From Gigaspora margarita (Eukaryota; Glomeromycota; Glomeromycetes; Diversisporales; Gigasporaceae), in NCBI GenBank assembly GCA_009809945.1, contig WTPW01000693.1, positions 61,396 through 125,395 of the forward strand: 64,000 nucleotides of DNA, in the 5' to 3' direction. The notes under the pieces are model-generated. The model did no database searches and was not told the DNA's origin. It worked only from the letters and a program-made list of their open reading frames with translations. The first letter of the stretch is position 1. Every line of letters starts with the position of its first letter. This document shows, piece after piece, positions 45,661 to 57,684 of this stretch. The translations under genes were made by a program, and so were the position numbers.

Positions 45661-45998
45661 TAGTTGTTACATAGTAAAGTCTATATTTTACTGAGCAAAT
45701 CAAATATTATCGCTTAAGTAAACTTGTTTGGATGAACAAAATACATATATACTGAAATTTTCATCAAAATTGGAATACCTTTTATTATTTGACTTTTAAT
45801 TTTTAAGTTCAACGAATATATTTTTTACAAAAAATTTTAATTTTTCGTTGAACGTAAAAATTAAAAATCAAATAATAAAAATTCTTCAATATTGATGAAA
45901 ATTTCAGAGTATATGTATTTTGGTCTTTCGAACAAGTTTACTTAAGCGATTAAAATCGATTTACATAATAAACTTTGGACTTTACTATGTAGCAACTA
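45661..45998. mobile_element. Foldback element, TAGTTGCTACATAG family (338 bp)
   Basis: Ends TAGTTGTTACATAGTAAAGT and (reversed) TAGTTGCTACATAGTAAAGT; the arms run about 150 bp and include AAGTAAACTTGTTTGGA. A relative of the same size is at 52012-52350. Confidence 0.85.
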
Positions 45999-46238
45999 TT
46001 ATCGATCATGGGAGTAGCTCATTTTTGGGTAAAAGGCATTAAGTGTTAATCACGTGATTGACTTCACTTTTGATTGGCTATCTAAGTTAATTCTAAAATG
46101 CATACCCTCTCTAAATACACACTTATACCTGGTCCCAAGAGCATGCACTTAGGGGGTGCGACTATATTCAATTATATTATGATGAATTTTGTATAGGAAT
46201 ATAGATAAAAGAGTTTTTAGATTTAAATTAGATAGGAG

Positions 46239-46398
46239 TAGAAATGAGCACCATGCACATGACTGCATGCATGCAATTAATTCTGGTCAGCAGTAAGAAA
46301 TTAAATCATAGCTTTGGCCAAATCATGCATGCATGCATGCAAAAAATGCATGCGTATGTGCATGCTAAAATGAAAATTTTGTATTTTGCTCATCTCTA
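46239..46398. mobile_element. hAT-like MITE (160 bp) with perfect 8-bp duplication
   Basis: GATAGGAG at 46231-46238 and 46399-46406. Ends TAGAAATGAGCA and (reversed) TAGAGATGAGCA fit the YARNG rule. The interior has several ATGCATGC palindromes and pairs with itself. Confidence 0.88.
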
Positions 46399-47246
46399 GA
46401 TAGGAGATAGTTGTTTGAGATAATTTGATCAAATTATTTAGTAAAAATTTTAGTAAAGATTTTTGAAAGGTTCAATAATTGAAATTGGATAGACTTGATT
46501 AAGTATAAAATTCCAATTAGATTTTTTTGGAATAAAATATATTTAGAAGATTTCCAAGCTGTAAAAAGTTTTGAAGTTAAAATATTTGTTAAAAAGTTTT
46601 TAAAAAGTGTTTGTGCTTTGTATATAGCATGTTTAATGTGCTTATAACAGATTTTAGAAGGACCTGCTACTTTTTGGTTTAGAAAATTGGTTAAAATATC
46701 TTGTCATTCTTGATTTGTGATGTTCTGAAATAAGTTAGAAGAGTGACAAAAATTAGGTAATTTTCTAAAGGAGAGTAAAAAAAGTTGAAATTATGTATAG
46801 GCACCTGACTAAATCTATATTAAGGAGGGAAAGCGAAGTAGGCCTAGTGTTGTTAGCCAAAATTATTTTAAGCTTGTAGAAATATTTTGACTTTCAACAT
46901 TTAGCATATCAAAATTCTAAAGTAATATTGAAATACTAAAGTTATAACAAAATTCTAAATAATGTTGAAATGTCTAAATTAGCTAATTAATAAATAAGTA
47001 TTATATCTTGTGCTTATAAGTTGTACAATATATGAAATATGCATTAATTTATCTTATATAAGATATACTTTTATTTACGATCTTAATTTATTGAATTTAG
47101 TCTTTAAAAAAATCTATTTTCTATATAAAAAGTTTTAAAAAAATTTTTTTACCCAATTTATTTAACTAAACAATATGTATTATCAAAGCAATTAGAACAA
47201 TTAAATATATAAATTTGATCATATGTAATAATTACAATATTAAGCT

Positions 47247-47951
47247 AGGGTGTGGTGCCTTAGAGAAGTTGTTAAGGTGTCACTACCCAAGTGGCAGGTT
47301 GACAGTTCAAATTCCACTATTAACACTTTGGACAATAGGCCTGTGTTCAGTAACTGTGTGGCTCATATCAGTTGGGTTGTAAAACCTGTTATCTTGGTTC
47401 CACTATCTCGAATAGAAGCTTCGGTGCAATGGTGTTAATGTTATACTACAAAATCTAGGGAACCAGAAAAATAGAAACCCATTTGGCAAGTTCTAAATTA
47501 GGAGGTAATAGTGATGATCTATGATGGCACCACCAGAAGAAGTGGATAGCCAGAATTAGAATGTACCTAATAAGGGCAGGTGGCTTTGTCACTAAATCCA
47601 TACTCAGAAGTAGAATAGGACACAAAAGAATTATGGTAGACAGTTGGGCAAGAGTAAAGTAGCCCTTAGGCCTGTATTATCTAAAAGGGTTGTGATTCTA
47701 TAATATCTACAAATAAGTAGTGCATCGAGTAGTAATAGGAGGATCATGAACTAGAGGGTTTAAATAGACAACTTTTGTAGTTGGGTTGTAGGTATGGTAG
47801 CTAGTGTAGAACCTTCGGGCAGACTACTTAAATTAGGCACCAAAAGTGCACATGTGGCTAGTTGTATCCTCATTCATATAACAAATATTATATCTCTAAT
47901 AACTTATAATAAAATCCTAGCCATAGTACCTCGCCTTTAAATATTAAAAAA
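47247..47951 (+). mobile_element. tRNA-derived SINE, complete, 705 bp
   Basis: Perfect 17-bp duplication AATTACAATATTAAGCT at 47230-47246 and 47952-47968. The head GGTGCCTTAGAGAAGTTGTT (A box) and GTTCAAATTCC (B box) resemble a tRNA. The body is GC-richer and ends in an A run. It is nested in the hAT-like element and so younger. A 62-codon frame inside is chance. Confidence 0.92.
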
Positions 47952-48224
47952 AATTACAATATTAAGCTTTTAAATACAATAAAATTTAAATTAAAATATG
48001 TTAACTTTATAGATAAATTCGATAAAGTAAATATTTAGTCATGTAAATTACAATTTTATTTTTATCACTCAAATAATTTAAAAGCAAAAAGCCAACTATA
48101 ATATATATCTTTATTTAATATTAAAAAAAAACATTTAACTTGAAATAAACATTTATACACCAATAAGCATTGAAAACTAATATAAAGTTTATTAACCAAG
48201 TGTATTAGTTTTGGAAGGTTAGAC

Positions 48225-48404
48225 AGGACCCCAAAATATATATAGATAGGTTAGGTATTAGTTTGCTTATTTTTGAAGATTTTTATACAGATCTTTTCTA
48301 TTTTTAGTAATTTTTTGCTTATTTTTGAGATTTTTTCTGCAGATCTTTCTATTTTTAGTAATTTTATAATTAACCTGACCTATCTATATAAATTTCGGGG
48401 TCCT
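48225..48404. mobile_element. hAT-like MITE, AGGACCC-end family (180 bp)
   Basis: Perfect 8-bp duplication GGTTAGAC at 48217-48224 and 48405-48412. Ends AGGACCCCAAAATATATA and (reversed) AGGACCCCGAAATTTATA. The interior has a duplicated TTTGCTTATTTTTGA unit. Confidence 0.92.
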
Positions 48405-48599
48405 GGTTAGACTATATAATATTATTTATTTAGATATTTAGTCATATAATATCTATTTAGTCAAATTTAGAATTTTGACATTTCAACAAAAATAATGCTA
48501 TGTCAAAATATATTTAGACACCAAAGTGTTTAAATTTTTGACTAATAGCATATTTCAGCTAACAACACTAGGTAGGCCTCTAATAAAAAATAATGATAT

Positions 48600-50150
48600 G
48601 GCCCTTATAATATAGTTAGCTCTTTATAAATGCAATATGTACAGACAAGTCTACAATGTGCATTTAGAAAGATATTGTATTTAGAGAGAGCCAATTAAAT
48701 TGTAGCTTTAAAGATTAGATCATTAAGTTTGTATAATTTCTACTAATAAGATACTGTAATTTACCGTAGAAGGTACCCTCTTTGATCAGTACCCCTTAAT
48801 TTGTACTGGGTATATTTCAAGGCTATTTTTTATAGTGTTTTGTAAGATACCCAGATACAAATCAAGGCTGATTTACTAATAATATTTTTTTTTACTTATG
48901 GACTAATATTATACTCTACACAATGTACTCTCACACAATGTACTCTATACTATACAAGGTACCTGGAGATACAAATCCAAGTTTTTACTATATGAAATTA
49001 AATTGTATCTGAGTACCTTACATAGTAAATTACAGCAGCTGTATAGCATGCAATACCACACAGGGCCAGTACAATCACATGTGCAACAGAATTTGAATTA
49101 TCTTGTTCGAATAGATTTTCTAAATATAATACTATTATACAGATAATACAATGTAGCATAAATTCAATCTATATAGGTAATAGAACAAATCTTATGACTC
49201 TTAGTATTATTATGGTTGCTTCTTTCACAGGATGATTCTGTCATTCTGGTTAAGGCATGCAAAATAATTTTTGTTTTCACAACCTGCTAATTTAATTTTT
49301 CAAAAAATTTTTTTTAATTCCAATACCCAATTATTCTATTTGCTAAAAAATTTTTTCTTTAGCATTGGCTAATAGCAATCTTAATTTCTGGAATTACCTA
49401 ATAGATTCGAAAAAAATCCAAAATTTTCTGATTCTATGTTATACAAACTAAAAAATTAATCTTGTGTGGCCTTATACATATAACATGAGCTTATTAATTT
49501 ACAATAGATTAAAAAAAATCTAACCTGCTGACTGGAATTTTGGAATGCCATGTTATGCAAAATGAAAAACTAACTTTGTGTGATCTAATGCTTATTTTTT
49601 CAAGCTTAATAAAACTAATTATTTGCTGGCATAGCCCATAAATATATGATATTATTTTATGCAAATGCATTTTATTCATCGGCATTTTTGGCACTAAAAA
49701 AAATTTTTGTACAAAATAAAAATTAATTTTATGTGGTCTAATTATATAGTTAGTTATTTACAATACTAGTTAGAGAATTCTTGTTTAATGAGTTATCATG
49801 AAGATTATAGCATAAAAGCTCATTTTACTAGCAATTACTTTATAAACACCATATTTCATTGATTCTCATTTTTACAGATAGACTTATATTACAGACAATT
49901 AATTTACAGACAAATTTTTGTTTGTAGATAGCATATTTCACCAATAACTAGAATTATTTTGAAAATGAACTGTTAGTAAAAATATATTTTGTTCACAAAA
50001 ATTAATATATTAACAACAGCCTTCTTATGTATATTTTGATTTGCAGCTATTACAATTCTATTTGCAATGCTGTTCTATATTTGATTGATATCCATGCTTC
50101 TACTATTTGTATCATTCTTAGCTTTAACTATCCCTATAACTAACTTCCTT
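48600..50150. other. AT-rich interval with MITE ends, no gene
   Basis: 48608-48690 is a pogo-like MITE end (CTCTTTATAAATGCAATATG, CATTTAGAAAGATATTG). 48770-49030 has an inverted pair of GGTACC and GAGTACCTTACATAGTAAAT-like sequence around ACTCTACACAATGTACT repeats. 49880-49925 has TTACAGACAA repeats recalling the foldback at 54983. From about 50030 LINE sequence follows. Confidence 0.5.
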
Positions 50151-50860
50151 CATTCTAAAAAATGCTATAAATCCTTTGTATATTTTTTTCAAATGTCTGG
50201 ATTAGCCTTATTATACAAATAAATTGTTCTTTTATATCCTTTTTGTTGTTATTGGATTTGCTTATGCCTAATATGAGGTGGGTTACTAAGATATCTACTC
50301 TTACCAAACTATGGTCACTACCTGTAATTATATCCATTTCCTCAATTTCACTATTTAGAAGTCCAGTTAGAAGTATATTTGAAATCCATATTTGGTCAAT
50401 TCGAGTTTTCTGATCTTGTTCAGACCATGTAAACTTTTTTATTTTAGGGTTCATTATCCTAAACATGTCAATACAATCAAGATTAGTAAGCCAAGTATAT
50501 AAAGAAAGAGTCTTTTTACTTTGAAAAAGATTTGTATTTTGTTTGTCTAGCATTTCATTAACTATATGATTAAAATCACCTATTACAATTGCTTCTGTTT
50601 CTGGATTTTGTTAGTGAGCCTCTTAATTACTAGTTGCTATACTTTTCTTACTTGTATCTTGTCATTAGAAGAAATGTATATCATCATCACTCTTATAACT
50701 AGTTGCTTCAGATAAAAAAACACCTCTATAAAGTACTTATTTTCTCTATATATCTTATCCAAAAACAGCTCTCATTTTTTAAAAATTAATATGCTGATGC
50801 TAGATCCTTTTTTCTTTTCTCTATTTGAATTAGCATAGCAGAAGTTCATTTTGATTGGTT
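50030..50860 (-). pseudogene. LINE endonuclease (APE-type) relic
   Basis: Minus strand. KKKGSSISILI near 50810 leads to a conserved VIGDFNHIVNEMLD at about 50590, then a long open stretch with WLTNLDCIDMFRIMNP, KKFTWSEQDQKTRIDQIWIS and TGSDHSLVRVDIL. These are the GDFN, RIDxIW and SDHxxV motifs of apurinic-type LINE endonucleases, which nick the target for reverse transcription. The 132-codon open part runs 50155-50553. The N-terminal third has stops. RT does not follow; sequence ends in unrelated repeats near 50000. Confidence 0.85.
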
Positions 50861-51817
50861 GTTAAGATACCCAGAAAAATTGTCGATTATACTCTGAATA
50901 GAGTACCAGACAAAAATTTTATAACTCTCGAACTTTAAAAAGTTAGTCAATACACTCTAAAAACATATTATAAATTCAGTTTTGTATTAACAACTTTAAT
51001 TTGGATTTTACAAGGATTTTGTTATTTTTTTTCACAATAAGTACATATAAATGTCTACTAAATAATGTGTACATGACCATTTCTAACACTACTATTACTA
51101 TCACTTATTGTGTTATAAATGTCATATTCACAAACTTTACTTGTACTAAATAAATTATAATCAAAAATATTAAAATACGTTTAGAATAATAGTTCAAAAT
51201 TATACTTTTCATAAAAAAATACAAACAAACTAGTTGAAGCAGAATCTTTCAATTTCAACTCGCCAATTGTTTAAACCACCAAACCACCTTTCAACCTTTC
51301 AAAACATTCACCTCTTATTTAGTTTTTGGAAATACATCTTATTGCATCTCAGGTTTAAAAACAATAAGTTTAAAGGTAAAATACTAATGACTAAAGTTGG
51401 TTGTAATATTTTGTATTACAAAAAAAAAGTTTCATATGACATGATGATTTTTACTATTAAAAGTACTTTAAAAATTACAATTGACTATATAAAAAAAAAT
51501 TGTCACCAATCATATTTATTCTAATAATAGCCAATCAAAACAAACTTTTGCTATGCTATTTGAATTTGTCCAGAAACTAGTAAAATTTGTATTATTAGGA
51601 ACTATAAAATATCACTCTCTGCTAGCAATATTTGTCTTAGCTAATCCAATAATATTTATCTGATTTTTATTTGCTTATTCTATTAATCTCTCAAGCTTCA
51701 TACTATTTTTTTAAGCCATTTATATTATGGCATGAAACTTTAAAATTTTCTAAGCTACAATTCAGCACATTTGTTGTATTATATTGCATATGTGTTATAT
51801 TATTGTTGTTGTTTTTG
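50861..51817. other. AT-rich interval within or next to the LINE relic
   Basis: No recognised domain. Frames at 51234-51524 (plus) are Lys/Ile/Phe-rich and look like chance in AT-rich DNA. Confidence 0.4.
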
Positions 51818-52513
51818 TTTGAACTAGGGGTCTTAGTGGGTCGGGTTGGGTTGGGTTTGGGCCTGACCCGGTTAGACCCACTTGGGTCAAAACCTGACCT
51901 GGGGCTGACCCACCTCATATCAAACCCGACCCAGGTCTGACTCGCCTCATATCAAACCCGACCCAGGTCTGACCCAACCCAACCCAATCTGGTTTGAACC
52001 CGGGTCAATAATAGTCGCTATATAGTAAAGTCTAACTGTTACTATGTAAATCGATAAAACCCGTTTAAGTAAACTTGTTTGGAAGATCAAAATGCATATA
52101 CCCAGAAATTTTTATCCAAATCAGAGAAATTTTTATTATTTGACTTTTAATTTTTACATTCAACGCAAAAAATTAGAATCTTTTTAAAAAATATGTTTGC
52201 CGAATGTAAAACTTAAAAGTTAAATAGTAAAGATTTCTCCACTTTGGATGAAAATTTTAGAAAATATGCATTTTGATCTTCCAAACAAGTTTACTTAAAC
52301 GAGTTTTATCAATTTACATAGTAAAATTTGACTTTACTATGTAGCAACTACTTGCAATTATTGAATATAATCTGACCCAGATCTGACCCAACCTGGGTTT
52401 TTTCTGACCCGGGTCTAACCTGACCCAGGTTTGATCTGACCCAACCAGACTCGAGTTGGGTCTGACCTGGGTCTGGTGGGTCAGACCCAACCCAGCTAAG
52501 ACCCCTAGTCAAA
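51818..52513. mobile_element. TIR element with GGGTC/GACCC-rich arms and nested foldback
   Basis: Ends TTTGAACTAGGGGTCTTAG and (reversed) GTTTGACTAGGGGTCTTAG. Both arms are low-complexity arrays of GACCC, GGGTT and CTGACCCAGG motifs, much GC-richer than the surroundings. The interior is split by the foldback element 52012-52350. Antisense frames such as 51703-51918 are chance. Confidence 0.78.
52012..52350. mobile_element. Foldback element, TAGTTGCTACATAG family (339 bp)
   Basis: Ends TAGTCGCTATATAGTAAAGT and (reversed) TAGTTGCTACATAGTAAAGT. The arms contain AAGTAAACTTGTTTGGAAGA and a TTTTATTATTTGACTTT-like block shared with 45661-45998. Confidence 0.85.
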
Positions 52514-52519
52514 CTGTCC

Positions 52520-54850
52520 ATTTCAAAACCCTTCCTATGTGTAGTTTTTAAAGAAGATACTATATTAATATGATCTGCTTGTGCTTCATACTTTGGAGAG
52601 CCCACATCTTCTATTTTCTCTTTGAAACACCTGTAACACCTATTAGGAGCGATGAGCAGGCTGTGCTATCTTCTCTCTTGCATAATTTTTTTCAATTCTA
52701 GCTAATCTGTTTAAGATTTTCTCTAATAATTATATATCTGTAGGGCCATCACTAGCTTTCTATGTTTGTGTCCAATTACCTTTACCAATTCTATATTGAA
52801 CTCTGTTTCCTACCCTACTATATCTATTTTCTTCACTTTTAATAGCAATATTGTTACTAATCCTAACTAGAGTTTTCTCTAGAGAATTATAGTTGTTTCC
52901 TATTAGATTTACTTAGTCTCAATCTTTGCTTGAACTTAGATATATTGCTGTCCTCATTCTTTTCTTTAGTATCATACATTTTTGTGCTAGTTGTTTAGAT
53001 CAATTTGGTATTGTAATAATAAGCTATTTCATTTAGTGCCTTCTTCAAATTTTTTGCTATTTCAATTATATAGTCACTAGTTCTTTTTGGTTTCATTATT
53101 ATTTGCAGATATATAAACTGCTTTTGCTTTAAATCTTATCAACTGTCTTAACAATGCTGATTCTACAGCCACTTTCAGGATGTCCTTAATTATTGCTTTG
53201 CAGATACTTCTTCTTGTAAGAGTGACTGTGTCAAATTTTCATATGTTATTCAGATAACTTTCTTTTATTAAAATTCACTACTCACACTTTCTTTATAAGC
53301 TCATATTTTATTATGCAGATCAGTTTGATGAAGGCTGCTTCATTTTTGCCAAAGGGCATACATTCTTTTACTCTAGCCAAGCTATAAAATCTTAAGCATC
53401 TTCTTATCTGCACGGCTCTTGTATTTCTTGGCAAATCCCATAAGCAGTATATAGAATCCATATGCACAATGTGCTCATATGCACATATTTTTAAAAAGTT
53501 TCACATATTTTTTTGCTGAGAATATGCATGTAATTCACATGCTTTGGGACTAAATAGTGCACCAAAATTATTAGTAAAATACAGAAGTTGTGCACATAGA
53601 GCACACAGTGCCATAATTATTGTATATATATTTAAATTTATCTATATAAATATAATATAGCAAAGCCATATAGTGCACAAATTTTTAAATTTGTTCATAT
53701 AAATTATATGTACAATGTGCACAAAATTCACATACTTTTGGAATCAGATTTTATACACTGCCCACAAGGTTATTTTAAGTTTGGGTTTGACTTTTGTTTT
53801 CTTAGTTGGAGTCTTTTGTACACATATATTTTGCTTGCAACTGTCTTCATCGTTACTATGATTTTCTATAGCTTCTAATTGTAAATAGACAGTACTAACT
53901 AATTTAGATTCTGATTCCTTATTTTGTACATGTTTTTTGTTCTGCTTTTGATTTGTGTACTCAATCTGCATTCTGTCATTAACTTTAGTTGTTTCTTTTC
54001 TTTCTTTAATTAATATTCTCTGGTATTTCTTTTTCTACAAGTCTTATAATACCATCTGTCATTACTTTTTTCTTTAACAAAACTTCTCTAGATTGTTTCT
54101 GTTATAGTTCATTTCTCTTTAGATTTTTTTTAATTTCTACTACTCTATAATCCATAGTACCACATTATAGATACAGTAATAAATCCTTTTTGGACTCTGT
54201 ATTTCCTATGCACTTTACCTCAGATGACCTCCTGTATGGATTCTCTGGGCTAAAACTAATTTATCTTTTTCTGGTATCTTCAATTTCTATTTCTACCAAG
54301 TTGTTTTTTTCTTCTATAACCAACATTTTACTCACTTTCTTGTGTTCTATTCATGTATATATATCCAATATCTGTCTAATCATATAAACTACTATATATG
54401 CCCAAAATAAGCTACTACCTAAAATAAGCTGCCCTCCGATTTTTTCAAAAATTCTAAAAATCCATTAGCAGTTGCTATATATAAAAGTCTAAATTTTACT
54501 AAGTAAACCTCAAAGTGCCATTAAGTAAACTTGTTTAGAGCATCAAAATACATCTACAGTAAAAATTTGGTATTATTTGGACAACTTTTTATTAGTACAT
54601 TTTTCAATTTTTTCAAAAAACTAAATATTTTGAAAATAAGCTATCCCAATTTTTTTGTGTAATTTTTTGGCCAATAAAGGTAGCTTATTTTTGGACATAT
54701 ACAGTAACTCCACCTTTTCTAGACCTAAAAAATTAGCTATGTGCTTATCTTTCTTTGTACCTTTGCTTTTAATTCCATCTTGGATAAGTTCCTGTTCTTT
54801 CTTTTCTTTGAGAAAGAAGTTTTGGTAATTTATTTCCAACCTATTTTTTG
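52520..54850 (-). pseudogene. LINE ORF1-like relic with RNA-binding-like segment
   Basis: Minus-strand pieces are coding-like. 54839-54711 is Lys/Glu-rich (FFLKEKKEQELIQDG), 53971-53744 is Lys-rich (NQKQNKKHVQNKESESK), and 53467-53282 reads IYCLWDLPRNTRAVQIRRCL and FGKNEAAFIKL, an RRM-like pattern. Its position upstream of the endonuclease relic on the same strand suits ORF1 of the same LINE. Frames are broken and MITEs are inserted. The family assignment is inferred. Confidence 0.45.
54395..54702. mobile_element. TIR MITE with AAAATAAGCTAC ends (about 308 bp)
   Basis: Left TATATGCCCAAAATAAGCTA and reversed right TATATGTCCAAAAATAAGCT, with an internal tandem echo CCTAAAATAAGCTG. It encloses half of a TAGTTGCTACATAG-type foldback (CAGTTGCTATATATAAAAGT at 54462, then AAGTAAACTTGTTTAGAG). 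Confidence 0.7.
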
Positions 54851-54982
54851 GGATGATTATGTATACATAGATTCTACTAATATTTCCAGAATGTTCTGTA
54901 GTCTAATATAATGCCTAATCCAATACACATGATTACTTTGTTCAATTTTGTACACATGTTGTGTTTGGGTCCATATTATTAT

Positions 54983-55265
54983 ACCAACAATCACTTTAAT
55001 GACATAACGTTTACCGACAAATATTCACTGACAAGTTCATTTTACTGACAGTTTGTTTCACCGAAACTCATTTTACTGACAAGTTTTTTTTAAAAAGCAC
55101 ACTAACTTTAACCCTAATTCTACTCTGACCCTATCCTGACCCTAACGACAATAGCCAGAATTACTTTGTCAGTGAAATGAGCTTCGGTGAAATAAACTGT
55201 CAGTAAAATGAACTTGTCAGTAAATAATTGTCAGCAAAATGTTATGTCGGTGAAGTTATTGTTGG
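54983..55265. mobile_element. Foldback element built of TGACAAGTT-type repeats (about 283 bp)
   Basis: Left ACCAACAATCACTTTAATGA and reversed right GCCAACAATAACTTCACCGA start arms of about 105 bp. The arms consist of iterated ACTGACAAGTT, TTTACTGACAG and TTTCACCGAA blocks. The loop (55085-55150) contains TAACCCTAATTCTACTCTGACCC-like sequence, cited here in part. Non-coding. Confidence 0.82.
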
Positions 55266-55641
55266 CAAAATAATTGCCACTCATTGTATTTGTTTACTCA
55301 GCCATTTACTGTTTGTTTATTTGTTTGTTGACGCATCTAGTGATCGATTAGCAGAGATCTACAACTGGGTTAAGCCAATTTCCCAAAAAATTTTTCAGCA
55401 AAAATTTTTTAAGCAAAATTTTACCAAAGCTCTCTAAAAATGGTTTGTTGAACCAAGTGTGATTATTAAATTACTGTTTATTTTTAAAAGGTTTCTTTTA
55501 TCTTAGTCACCCAAAGCAACTTTCTTAGTATGAATTCTTGTCTATTCTAGATTTTCCCTTCAGTGCTGTTTTGAAACAGGTGATCATCAAACTTTTTTTT
55601 TAAATTCTATAGCTTTTTATAATTAAAATAAAAAAAAAAGT

Positions 55642-55981
55642 TACAGTTAGACCTTTATAATACAATCTCTAAAATATAATACTTCTCTAAGTGCACATTT
55701 TGGCTTGTCTGTAAGAAGTTATTAATGCTAAATGCACATTCTATATTTTGTAAATGCACATTCTTTCAAATAATTTTCTATATTATGCTACCTCTCTAAA
55801 TACATGTAGCCAATCAAGTTTTAGTATTTAAAATAGGTTATACAGTTTTAGTAAAAGTTATACAAACTTGATGATTTAATCTTTAAAGCTGCAATTTAAT
55901 TAGCCCTTCCTAAATGTAATATCTTTCTAAATGCACATTGTAGACTTGTTTGTACACATTGTATTTATAGAGGTTTGACTT
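55642..55981. mobile_element. Pogo-like MITE, whole (340 bp)
   Basis: Left TACAGTTAGACCTTTATAAT and reversed right AAAGTCAAACCTCTATAAAT. Subterminal CTCTCTAAATGCACATT-type repeats and a CAGACAAG/CTTGTTTGTA motif recur at 28786, 31495 and 48608. Confidence 0.72.
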
Positions 55982-55984
55982 TAA

Positions 55985-57680
55985 TTGAATTTGGTCAAAT
56001 AGATGCCAAATATTTTTGACCAATTATATACAAAATTATAAAAATCAATAATCTATATAGATGTTGCAATAACAAAAAGAGGTGTAGAAATACCAATTCT
56101 CTAAATATATTATATTTGTTTATAAATTATATATTATATTTTATAATTCTAAAAACAATAGTCTAAACTATTCTGAAGTAAAATACAAAATAATGCATAC
56201 AATAATAGCAAATTTGATTGTTAATATTTCAAGATTTTACAACTAAATATATTTTGACCCAATAATTTTTAGTAGTTCTAATAGTTGTATTTGATAGATA
56301 TTTAATAGCTTTAATATAAAAATATAATTCTCTTATATAATTAAATAAAGGGTTTACAATATTAATTAAAAGATTTGCTATTAAAAAATTTGGTTAGCTT
56401 TAACTGCATTATAAAATAAAATAAATATTCTCGTAATAGATATTTTTAAAAATTTTAGCACAAAACTATTTGACAAAATACAATTTTATCTGTTTTAATA
56501 ATCTGTAATTACTAAATTTAATTAACTTTAAATCATTTATTAATATGTATATATCAAGCTACTTTATTAAATTTAGTACATACAAAAAAAAAGTATCATA
56601 AATTAAATATTAACCAAATTGATTTAAATATTGTCAAAATATATTTGAATATTAGAACATCTTTTTGTATAATTTTAGTAATACTTAATAATAAAACTTT
56701 TATATAGTCAATAATCAGCCTGAACTTGCATGGTATGCATGAATATTCTGGATATTCTTGATCAGATTATTTACTTGGTACATAATTTTTGTTTTTTTTT
56801 TTCTTTTTATATTTGATTAATAAGTTGTTGTTGAAGTTGTTATTATTGTAGCTTGTAAAGTTCATTATTTTTTAGTCTTTTTTATAAAATTTGTGGATTT
56901 CATTCTTTGATCCCTTTTGGCTTGACTATTACATTTTTCTTTCCAGGTATATAGTTGTGTTTTCTTCATTAAAGTTGGTATAAATTTGTTGATACTTTTA
57001 TTCTTATGGTCTTTCTTCTTTTTTTCTTCTAGGTATGGTTCAGGCTTTATTGTTATAGTGACATCATTGGTAATTTTAGGCTTTTACCATTTTAGCAATG
57101 TTATTTATAGAGATTTCAGATTTTAGACATTATGATTTTAGGTTCTTTAGCATTCTTCTTGGTAAGTCTTATTAGTATTTTGCTTCACTAGAAGTAGAAT
57201 ATAGGTTTTTTATTTTTTTCAATATAATTTTTTCTTTTTTTTTCTCAACTTGAACTAATCTTTTTCACTTCTGCGCCATTGTTTGTAGTTTTAGACTTCA
57301 TTTTCATTAGTATTTTTGGGCTTTTTCTAATTTGTTAATATTATTTGTTGAAGTTTTGTTGATGATTTTAGGCTCTTCAATTTTCTTATTAGTAAGTCTT
57401 GTTAGTATTTTTACTTTTATTAGTTTTTTTTAGCTTGAACTAATTCTTTTGTCTTTGGGTTTAGTGCTTGAAAATTGTTCTGAAGTAATTTTGTTATTTC
57501 AGCATCATAGTTTTGGATGCTTTTATTTAAGTAGGTTTTTTCTTTCTTGACTTATTTTTTTTTCTTTGCAAATAAAAAGTAGGTTTTTTTGATATTGTCT
57601 TCATTGTTTTTGAAGCCTTCGTGACATGCTTTTGTCATCTTATTGTCATAATTGTTAGTGGGTCTTGTCACTTTTAGCAT
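55985..57680. other. Very AT-rich interval, possible Lys-rich coding relic
   Basis: 56740-57680 is T-rich on the plus strand. Minus translation gives Lys/Asn/Gln-rich pieces (EITKLLQNNFQALNPKTKEL) with many stops, perhaps an old LINE ORF1. 55985-56740 shows nothing. Confidence 0.3.
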
Positions 57681-57684
57681 TTTC

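Larger units (their letters stand above)
45153..46166. mobile_element. Pogo-like non-autonomous element carrying two nested MITEs
   Basis: Left TACAGTCGCACTCCTATAAA and reversed right TATAGTCGCACCCCCTAAGT share the CAGTCG...CTCTATAA style of pogo/Tigger ends. Inside are two separate inverted-repeat elements (45283-45555 and 45661-45998). Non-coding. Confidence 0.65.
46845..48570. mobile_element. hAT-like non-autonomous element (1,726 bp) with nested SINE and MITE
   Basis: Ends TAGTGTTGTTAGC on both sides (right reversed). Duplication AGTAGGCC/GGTAGGCC (46837-46844, 48571-48578) matches at 7 of 8. The flanks rejoin as the same GTAGGCCTCTAATAAAAAAT repeat found uninterrupted near 26396, which confirms the insertion. 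Subterminal CTTTCAACATTTAGCATATC-like repeats. It has no transposase. Confidence 0.85.

Noticed and set aside
51703-51918. 71-codon Pro/Arg-rich frame
   Set aside because: Produced by the GACCC array of a TIR element.
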